Origin: Mucilaginibacter celer
GTDB lineage: Bacteria; Bacteroidota; Bacteroidia; Sphingobacteriales; Sphingobacteriaceae
Length of the DNA stretch: 64,000 nucleotides
Reading direction: 5' to 3'
Assembly: GCF_003576455.2 (NCBI RefSeq)
Contig: NZ_CP032869.1
Location: forward strand, 5,146,001 to 5,210,000
The notes beneath the pieces are model-generated. The model was not told the origin of the DNA. It ran no database searches and was given only the letters and a program-made list of their open reading frames with translations. This document shows, piece by piece, positions 58,092 through 64,000 of the stretch (position 1 is its first letter; every line of letters begins with the position of its first letter). The position numbers and the translations under genes were made by a program.

Positions 58092-59207
58092 TTAAATTTT
58101 GATAAAAATCTTTCTGGTGTAGAACACCCACATCACCAGCCACAAAATGGCTACCGTAAATATAGCACTTACCAACGATGCATTTACCGGCGAAAAATAG
58201 GGCGCAAAAAACGTTTGATAAATAGAATGCCCGCCAATTTTAATCATCCCCATATAATGCGGAATAAAACCCGATAATACGTAAGCAGCTATGGCATTGG
58301 TACCAAATACTACAAAAGGATAGGTGAACCGTTTATTTCCCTGCACATCGATAAGCCAATAGGTTAACGCCAGCCCTATGGTTGCCAGGCCGCCGGTATA
58401 AAGTACAAACGAGCTTGTCCATAAGGCTTTGTTAATGGGGAAGAAAAGATCCCATATCAAGCCCACAATAACCGCCCTGATACCGTAAGTAAACAACCAA
58501 ACGGTTTTCAGCTGGTCGTCACGGTCTTTACGTTTTAGCCAGGTACCTACTCTTATTCCGAACAAAGCTGTTGCTACTGCGGGGATGGTGCCTAACAAAC
58601 CTTCGGGGTCCCAGGTGTGCGATTCGCGCCAGAGATGATCGGGGGTAAATATCAGCCGGTCTATCCAGGCACCCATATTGGTTTCGGGTTCGAGGTTGGC
58701 ATAGCCAGCGCCCGGTACGGGGATGCAGGTCATGATAATAAAATAACCGATCAGTGCGCCGGCCAAAATCCAATCGCGCGTTTTTTGGGATGTTTTGAGG
58801 TAGAGCACAGTTGCAATAAAATATACCAATGCTATCCGCGGCAATACACCCGGCAGCCGCAGATGTGCTAATCCTCCGTCGGGATGAAAAATAAGTTGGG
58901 TTACCCATGGGATGATCAGTAGGATCACCATACGCTTCAGCGCCTTCAATATCAGCTTGCCATGCGGAAGAGTATCTTTTTTGCTCTCCATCGAATAAAT
59001 AACCGATACGCCTACCATGAACAGGAAAAACGGGAAAACGAGGTCGGTAGGAGTACAGCCGTTCCATTTGGAGTGCTCGAGCGGTGCGTAGATATGCCCC
59101 CAATCGCCCGGATCATTTACAAGGATCATCATAGCGATGGTGGCCCCGCGAAATACATCGAGGGAGAGGAGGCGTTTGGGTTTATCGGTGGTTGTTGTTT
59201 CGGTCAT
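58092..59207 (-). CDS. Heparan-alpha-glucosaminide acetyltransferase-like membrane protein (DUF5009-type)
   Basis: The protein has 371 residues from the ATG at 59207; the longer open frame upstream is repeat sequence. About ten hydrophobic helices are visible. The N-terminal LLSLDVFRGATIAMMILVNDPG and VFPFFLFMVGVSV match the YeiB/DUF5009/HGSNAT class, whose human member acetylates terminal glucosamine using acetyl-CoA. Its placement near nagB and anmK suggests acetylation or transport of an amino sugar. That is an inference. It is coupled to the DUF2059 gene (one base apart). Confidence 0.85.
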   Translation of the reverse strand: MTETTTTDKPKRLLSLDVFRGATIAMMILVNDPGDWGHIYAPLEHSKWNGCTPTDLVFPFFLFMVGVSVIYSMESKKDTLPHGKLILKALKRMVILLIIPWVTQLIFHPDGGLAHLRLPGVLPRIALVYFIATVLYLKTSQKTRDWILAGALIGYFIIMTCIPVPGAGYANLEPETNMGAWIDRLIFTPDHLWRESHTWDPEGLLGTIPAVATALFGIRVGTWLKRKDRDDQLKTVWLFTYGIRAVIVGLIWDLFFPINKALWTSSFVLYTGGLATIGLALTYWLIDVQGNKRFTYPFVVFGTNAIAAYVLSGFIPHYMGMIKIGGHSIYQTFFAPYFSPVNASLVSAIFTVAILWLVMWVFYTRKIFIKI

Positions 59208-59220
59208 TGTTTTATAATTC

Positions 59221-59350
59221 CTTCCCTTGGGCGGGGTGTGATGGGAATTGAGCAAAGGCAGGGAGGGGTTTGTACGCCATGCTTAGTTGATAAGCTTGTC
59301 GGCGAAACCTCTCCCTACACCCTCCCGGGGAGAGAATCGCACCGGCCCCA
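59221..59350. repeat. Palindromic intergenic repeat, family 1 copy C
   Basis: This is the inverse-orientation counterpart of the element at 1023-1157. Its reverse complement contains agcatggcgtacaaacccct and ccgggagggtgtagggagag, matching copy A words nearly base for base. A small central hairpin is gcttagttgataagc. It lies between nagB and the acetyltransferase-like gene, whose open frame runs into it. Confidence 0.78.
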
Positions 59351-59436
59351 CTTTTTTATATGCTCATGTTGCCGTGCTTACAAGGCAAATGATGCAAAAC
59401 GCCCGTGTCTCCACGGGCGCCGGGGTTAAAATTTTA

Positions 59437-61356
59437 CTAATACATATATCGCTTAAACGCCTCCATAGCCTCATACTCGGCCAAGCCAAGGCGGTCGTAA
59501 CGCTGGGCGGTATCGCGGGTGCGGTCTTCGGCGCGCACCCAAAACTCCCTCGCATCATCGCCCGGAAATACAGGCCTGTCTTTTTGCGATTGATGTTTGA
59601 AAATTGCATTACGTTTGCGGATAACTTCCTGCGGCGATAGCGGTACGGCCATCTCTATCTCATGCGTTTCAAACTCATGCCACGCGCCGCGGTACATCCA
59701 TAACCAGCAATCCTCAACCCATTCTTCTTTGCCTTTTAATCTTTCCAATGCGGCAAGGATAATTTTAAAGCATACCAGGTGCGTACCGTTCGGGTCGGCA
59801 AAATCGCCGGCAGCAAAAATCTGGTGTGGTTTTATTTTTTGCAGCAGATCAATAGTTAGCAGAATATCTTCTTCGCCTACCGAATTCTTTTTGGTTTTAC
59901 CTGTTTCATAAAAAGGCAGCGCCATAAAGTGGATGTGATCATCCTCGAGGCCTGCATATCTTGCACCCGAGATAGCCTCGGTTTTGCGGATAAAGCCTTT
60001 TACGTTACGGATCTCTTGTGTATCTATCTCGTTAGGTTGTTTGGTGGGGAAAAAGGCACGCATATCTTCGTACGATTTTTGAAGATGGGCTGCGTCTTCA
60101 CCTATTGATTTGGTAAAATCGATGGCAAACTCCATGTACCTCAACACGTCATCATCCCATACCGCGGTATTGCCCGAGGTTTGATATGCTACATGTACGT
60201 CATGCCCCTGATCAACCAAACGAATAAATGTACCGCCCATCGAAATCACGTCATCATCAGGGTGAGGGGAGAAAATGACACTTCGCTTTTTGGCAGGCAA
60301 AGCTCTTTCCGGGCGTTGCGAATCATCAGCATCGGGTTTGCCGCCCGGCCAGCCTGTAATGGTATGCTGGATCTGGTTAAAAATATCGATGTTGATATTA
60401 TATACCGGGCCCTGCTCTACCGCCAGTTGGGCCATGCCATGGGTATTGTAATCTTCTTCTGTTAACTTCAATACCGGCTTGTGAATCTCATTCGCCAGCC
60501 AGATCACCGCTTTCTTTTTCAGTTGGTTATCCCACACACAATCTTTAACCAGCCACGGGGTATCAAAACGGGTTAGTTCTGATGCAGCATCAACATCCAG
60601 TACAAATTCTACACTATCTGATAGCTGCAGGTAAGTGGCAGGTACCTCGCCCGAGATCTCTCCTTCCACCGCTTTTTTAATAATCGGGGCTTTCTTTTTG
60701 CTCCAGGCCATCAGGATAATCTCCCTGGCTTTGAATATCGTGCCGATACCCATGGTAATGGCCTTGGTAGGTACGTTGCTTTTACCGCCAAAATCCCTGG
60801 CGGCATCACTGCGGGTCAAATCGTCTAAAGTAACTAACCTCGTACCCGAATTTGGTGCCGAGCCCGGCTCATTAAAACCGATGTGGCCTGTACGGCCGAT
60901 ACCTAAAATCTGTAAATCTAACCCGCCAAGTTCTTCTATCTTCCTTTCATATTCCAAACAGAAAGCCACAACAGCGTCCGTATCCAAGGTACCATCAGGG
61001 ATGTGTACATTAGCCTTATCAATATCAATATGGCCAAACAGGTTTTCGTACATAAACGTCACATAGCTTTGCGCCGCTGTGGGTTTCATGGGATAATACT
61101 CGTCAAGGTTAAAGGTGATCACGTTTTTAAAGCTCAGCCCTTCTTCCTTGTGCTGGCGTACCAGTTCGCTGTATACTGCTATCGGCGTTACGCCGGTGGC
61201 AAGGCCTAATACAGCCTTTTCGCCGCGGGCCTGTTTAGCTTTAATCAGCCTGGCTATGCGGTCGGCTACGGCCACCGAGCCTGCTTTTGCATCGCTGTAC
61301 ACGCTTACCGGTAATTTTTCATACCGCGTTTCTTCCAGTAAATTTAATCGTGCCAT
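59437..61356 (-). CDS. nagB: Glucosamine-6-phosphate deaminase fused to LmbE/PIG-L deacetylase-like domain
   Basis: The protein has 639 residues. The N-terminal NagB domain (about 1-275) has GLATGVTPIAVYSEL, NLDEYYPM and GIGRTGHIGFNEPGS, the expected catalytic Asp/His set. The C-terminal LmbE/PIG-L domain (about 355-600) begins SPHPDDDVISMGGTF with zinc-binding His and Asp. NagB converts glucosamine-6-phosphate to fructose-6-phosphate and ammonia; PIG-L-like domains deacetylate N-acetylglucosaminyl compounds, and the family includes the bacillithiol deacetylase BshB. The fusion is common in Bacteroidota but the second reaction is inferred. It is divergent from anmK. Confidence 0.94.
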   Translation of the reverse strand: MARLNLLEETRYEKLPVSVYSDAKAGSVAVADRIARLIKAKQARGEKAVLGLATGVTPIAVYSELVRQHKEEGLSFKNVITFNLDEYYPMKPTAAQSYVTFMYENLFGHIDIDKANVHIPDGTLDTDAVVAFCLEYERKIEELGGLDLQILGIGRTGHIGFNEPGSAPNSGTRLVTLDDLTRSDAARDFGGKSNVPTKAITMGIGTIFKAREIILMAWSKKKAPIIKKAVEGEISGEVPATYLQLSDSVEFVLDVDAASELTRFDTPWLVKDCVWDNQLKKKAVIWLANEIHKPVLKLTEEDYNTHGMAQLAVEQGPVYNINIDIFNQIQHTITGWPGGKPDADDSQRPERALPAKKRSVIFSPHPDDDVISMGGTFIRLVDQGHDVHVAYQTSGNTAVWDDDVLRYMEFAIDFTKSIGEDAAHLQKSYEDMRAFFPTKQPNEIDTQEIRNVKGFIRKTEAISGARYAGLEDDHIHFMALPFYETGKTKKNSVGEEDILLTIDLLQKIKPHQIFAAGDFADPNGTHLVCFKIILAALERLKGKEEWVEDCWLWMYRGAWHEFETHEIEMAVPLSPQEVIRKRNAIFKHQSQKDRPVFPGDDAREFWVRAEDRTRDTAQRYDRLGLAEYEAMEAFKRYMY

Positions 61357-61470
61357 GTAGTTTTAGGAATATGTAGAGGTTTTTGTTGCAAAACAAATAT
61401 ATCAGATATTTACAATGTGCTGCTATTATTTTAACTTTTAAAAGGCGGCACCGGTAAATGCTTTTAGCCT

Positions 61471-62664
61471 ATGATACCTTTAAACCCCAACCTGCAGCAC
61501 CTGTTCAATATCGCCCAAAAAGCTACCAAAACGGGGATCGGCCTAATGTCGGGCACCTCATTAGACGGGCTTGATATAGCCTTGTGCAGGTTTACCGGCA
61601 CCGGACCCAATACCAGGTTTGAACTGGTAAATTTTATAACCATCCCCTACCCCGAGAGCTTTAAACTGGAAGTACAACAAGTATTTGCCAAACGCCTGGC
61701 CGACCTGGAAAAAGTAACTTTACTTAACGCATACATAGGCACCTACCATGGCGAACTAATACTGCAGGCTTTGAACAGCTGGAACATCAAACCCACCGAA
61801 ATTGATTTCATAGCCAGTCACGGCCAAACCATTTATCATGCCCCCAAACGTTTGCATCAGCATGAAAACTACCTTAACGCTACGCTGCAAATTGGTGATG
61901 GCGATCATCTGGCTGTAAAAACCGGCATCCTCACCATCAGCGATTTCAGGCAGAAACACATAGCTGCGGGCGGCGAGGGTGCTCCTTTAGCCTTATATGG
62001 CGATGTGCTATTGGGCAGCAAAGCCCGCGAGAACCGGATTCTGCTTAACATTGGTGGTATTGCCAACTTAACCTGGCTGCCCGGAGACGGCGATTTTAGC
62101 CATGTGCTTTGTACCGATATCGGCCCGGGAAATACGCTGATTGATGCCGCCTGCCGCAGTTATTTTAATAAGCCTTACGATGAAGATTCGGCTATTGCTT
62201 ACAACGGGAAGGTAAATGAAGCTTTATTGGAAGCTTTGCTCGCGCATCCGTTCTTTACCGAAAAGGCCCCGAAAACCACCGGGCCTGAGCTATTTAATCT
62301 TGATTTGGTTGCGGAAGCACAAAAAGCATCTGGCACTGAAAATATTAATCACACAGATTTGGTGAGCACACTAAGCGCATTTACTGCGAATTCTATAGCC
62401 GCATTTGTAAAAGAAAATATCAATGCTGATGACCTGAAAATTTTTACCAGCGGCGGCGGGGCCAGGAATCCTTTTGTTATTGCAGAACTTAAAAAGCTGT
62501 TACCGGATGTTGTTATTGATGATAGCAACATGTTAGGTATTGATCCGGATGCCAAGGAAGCAATACTGTTTGCATTATTGGGCAATGAGGCATTAAGTGG
62601 CGAGCCTGTTAAAATTGGGGATAACCCGGCGGTATTGATGGGGAAGTTTAGTTTTCCTAAGTAA
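61471..62664 (+). CDS. anmK: Anhydro-N-acetylmuramic acid kinase
   Basis: The protein has 397 residues, longer than the Escherichia coli enzyme. The nucleotide-binding motif GLMSGTSLDGLDIALCRF opens the domain. IASHGQTIYHAP, RILLNIGGIANLTWLPG and DIGPGNTLID are further signature segments. It phosphorylates anhydro-MurNAc released from peptidoglycan turnover, feeding it to MurNAc-6-P and then to GlcNAc-6-P and NagB. It is divergently transcribed from nagB, sharing a 114-bp region. Confidence 0.95.
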   Translation: MIPLNPNLQHLFNIAQKATKTGIGLMSGTSLDGLDIALCRFTGTGPNTRFELVNFITIPYPESFKLEVQQVFAKRLADLEKVTLLNAYIGTYHGELILQALNSWNIKPTEIDFIASHGQTIYHAPKRLHQHENYLNATLQIGDGDHLAVKTGILTISDFRQKHIAAGGEGAPLALYGDVLLGSKARENRILLNIGGIANLTWLPGDGDFSHVLCTDIGPGNTLIDAACRSYFNKPYDEDSAIAYNGKVNEALLEALLAHPFFTEKAPKTTGPELFNLDLVAEAQKASGTENINHTDLVSTLSAFTANSIAAFVKENINADDLKIFTSGGGARNPFVIAELKKLLPDVVIDDSNMLGIDPDAKEAILFALLGNEALSGEPVKIGDNPAVLMGKFSFPK

Positions 62665-62696
62665 TATTTAGTGTGATAACAGGCTTCTATAAAAAA

Positions 62697-62778
62697 CGTC
62701 ATTGCGAGGAACGAAGCAATAGCAAGTAAGCAAATCTGCCCTGTATAGTTCGCAATTGCTTCGTTTCTCGCAATGACG
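62697..62778. repeat. Inverted repeat (cgtcattgcgaggaacgaag)
   Basis: The left arm at 62697-62723 and the right arm at 62752-62778 are reverse complements at 25 of 27 positions, beginning cgtcattgcgaggaacgaag and ending cttcgtttctcgcaatgacg. About 28 bases separate them. The sequence cattgcgagg(a/c)acgaagcaat is a widespread motif of interspersed repeats as far as I recall. It lies between anmK and the convergent DUF4097-like gene and may act as a bidirectional terminator. Confidence 0.78.
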
Positions 62779-62806
62779 CGAGTTAGAGAATATTTGCTAT
62801 TGTTCC

Positions 62807-64000
62807 TCAATCAAAACTCACACTACCATAGCTGGTGCTGATGGTAATGGTTTTATCGCTGTTTCCTTTACCCAAATGGCCTTTATAGGTTTTAGTTGGG
62901 TTAAAACCGCGCTCGCCATCGGCCGGGGTTTTGCTGGTGATATTAACATCGTGGCCATTGTAGTTAAAGCTGCCGTAACGAACGGTAATATCAAAATCGG
63001 CATTTTGCGCATCGCTTATCCCCAGTTTTACACTTGAGTATGATGAATTTACCGAAAGGTTTTTCACATTCTTGTCCACCTCGGCAATATTAAGCGCACC
63101 GCTAAATTTTACGTTGATGTTCCCCGATGTAGTTATCTTACCAATTTTTGCCGAACCGTAACTTACATCAGCATTAATTTTATCGCAATCGCCCAGGTTA
63201 AGGCTGCCGTAGGCCACATCCAGGTCGCTGCCGGTTAGGGTTTCGATGGTGGCACTACCATACCTCACCTTAATCTGGCTGGCCGGGTTGGTTAATGCCC
63301 TGGCGCGCAGGCTGCCGTATGAGTTATTGATGATGAGTTTGCCACCCAGATCAGGAAGTTCGGTACTGCCGTATTTGTTATTAATAGTAAGTGGGTTTTT
63401 GGCCGGCATATACACCGTATAATTGATCTCCATTTTACGGAAGCCGTTCTTTTTGCCAAACAATGAACCCCAAATACCACCGTCATTATCATTATCGCCC
63501 TGGTTAATGGATGTTTTAAACCATACGCCAGAGCCGTCTTTACCATCTTTAATGCTTACATTATCCAGCATTTTCTGCACTTTATCCTCATCGTTGGCAC
63601 CAACCACAATCTGCACATCAACCTTTACCTCGTTTTTAGCCCAGGTGTTTACGGTTACTTTACCGTATTTATTATCGATGTTAATTAAATCGTTACCATC
63701 TATCGAATAGCTTTTGCTGTAACTTTTTGTTTTTTCAACAATATCGCCATTTTGCAATTGCTCCTTGTAGCTGCTGTTATCATCATAGCTGAAGCTAAAG
63801 TTCTGATCAAAGTTTTTAAAGCCGAAGTTGATGTTTGGGCTCACCATCATATCAAAGTTCTGGCTAAACTTCATGCTATCAAACTGTTTAAATTTCAGGC
63901 TATCCAGCGATTTAAATTTAAAACTGCTATCGTTAAATTTAAATTTATAAAGTTTAGCCAGGTTTTTCATTTTCATCTGCATTTGTAAATGCATCTGTTT
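62807..64000 (-). CDS. DUF4097-like beta-helix protein, 5' end outside window
   Basis: The frame is open to the window edge, so the N-terminus is missing; a Met at 63994 is present but I do not trust it as the start. The C-terminal 320 residues have repeated strands of the form NxYGSxxL (TINNKYGSTELPDL, IINNSYGSLRARAL, VSYGSAKIGKI), typical of DUF4097/DUF2807-like right-handed beta solenoids. Just before it is a stretch rich in Phe/Lys/Asp/Ser (KFKSLDSLKFKQFDSMKF). Such proteins are often encoded with an anti-sigma factor. Function is unknown. Confidence 0.82.
   Translation of the reverse strand, partial: KQMHLQMQMKMKNLAKLYKFKFNDSSFKFKSLDSLKFKQFDSMKFSQNFDMMVSPNINFGFKNFDQNFSFSYDDNSSYKEQLQNGDIVEKTKSYSKSYSIDGNDLINIDNKYGKVTVNTWAKNEVKVDVQIVVGANDEDKVQKMLDNVSIKDGKDGSGVWFKTSINQGDNDNDGGIWGSLFGKKNGFRKMEINYTVYMPAKNPLTINNKYGSTELPDLGGKLIINNSYGSLRARALTNPASQIKVRYGSATIETLTGSDLDVAYGSLNLGDCDKINADVSYGSAKIGKITTSGNINVKFSGALNIAEVDKNVKNLSVNSSYSSVKLGISDAQNADFDITVRYGSFNYNGHDVNITSKTPADGERGFNPTKTYKGHLGKGNSDKTITISTSYGSVSFD

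Noticed and set aside
59208..59255. Extended N-terminus of the acetyltransferase-like protein
   Set aside because: The upstream codons lie in repeat copy C and the conserved protein begins at 59207.
62697..62778. Simple intrinsic terminator between anmK and the DUF4097-like gene
   Set aside because: The stem is long but lacks a T-run in either direction and its sequence looks like a known type of interspersed repeat, so it was listed as a repeat.

Overview
The window looks like a chromosomal segment of a Bacteroidota species of the Sphingobacteriaceae type, closest in style to Mucilaginibacter or Pedobacter. This is inferred from gene content and signals, not from a search. Supporting signs are moderate GC, TAnnTTTG-like -7 promoter elements, SusC-style carboxypeptidase-regulatory/TonB architecture, a DUF1800/DUF1501 pair, a bacillithiol-linked YtxJ protein, LytS/LytTR signalling and many palindromic intergenic repeats. 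No rRNA, tRNA or CRISPR array was seen.

Layout. 1-6.7 kb: two tandem GH18 chitinases with almost identical C-terminal beta-trefoils, a secreted protein of unknown function, a LytS/LytTR two-component pair and an alginate lyase-like protein. 6.7-8.1 kb: an intact IS256-family element with terminal repeats and an 8-bp target duplication, inserted in the descending arm of the terminator hairpin after the lyase gene. 8.1-13.9 kb: an accessory patch with two small genes interrupted at A-tracts, a TetR regulator with a TetX-like flavin monooxygenase, and a 1046-residue TIR-LRR-Roc-COR-TIR protein. 13.9-30 kb: mostly housekeeping genes (asparaginase, TatD, two FKBP isomerases, DHH phosphoesterase, ndk, DUF721/recF, TPR protein, ribH, ytxJ-like, lipA, ECF sigma/anti-sigma, nnr, amino acid permease). 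30-34.8 kb: a ferredoxin-reductase gene interrupted by an in-frame TGA and ending inside a nested palindromic repeat, then an iron-uptake pair (TonB siderophore receptor and PepSY reductase-like protein). 35-38.5 kb: peroxide and superoxide defence (oxyR/katA divergent, sodA). 38.6-47.9 kb: tadA, csaA-like gene, Lhr-type helicase, ferredoxin/FNR pair, regulators. 48-54.5 kb: DUF1800/DUF1501 secreted pair, a RelE-type toxin-antitoxin module, a secreted sugar dehydrogenase fused to cytochrome c. 54.6-64 kb: M16 protease, DUF2059, a heparan acetyltransferase-like membrane protein, a NagB-LmbE fusion, anmK and a partial DUF4097-like protein.

Functional themes are chitin/amino-sugar use (chitinases, NagB-LmbE, AnmK, possibly the acetyltransferase), iron and oxidative stress, and a probable single-gene defence protein. 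The most interesting candidate is the TIR-LRR-Roc-COR-TIR protein at 10759-13899: a regulatory GTPase with possible NAD-hydrolysing TIR domains at both ends, in an accessory patch beside an insertion sequence. A second notable theme is the abundance of palindromic repeats made of short reiterated words. One appears to lie in frame inside the helicase gene, and another lies inside a further inverted repeat and supplies the stop codon of the damaged reductase gene.
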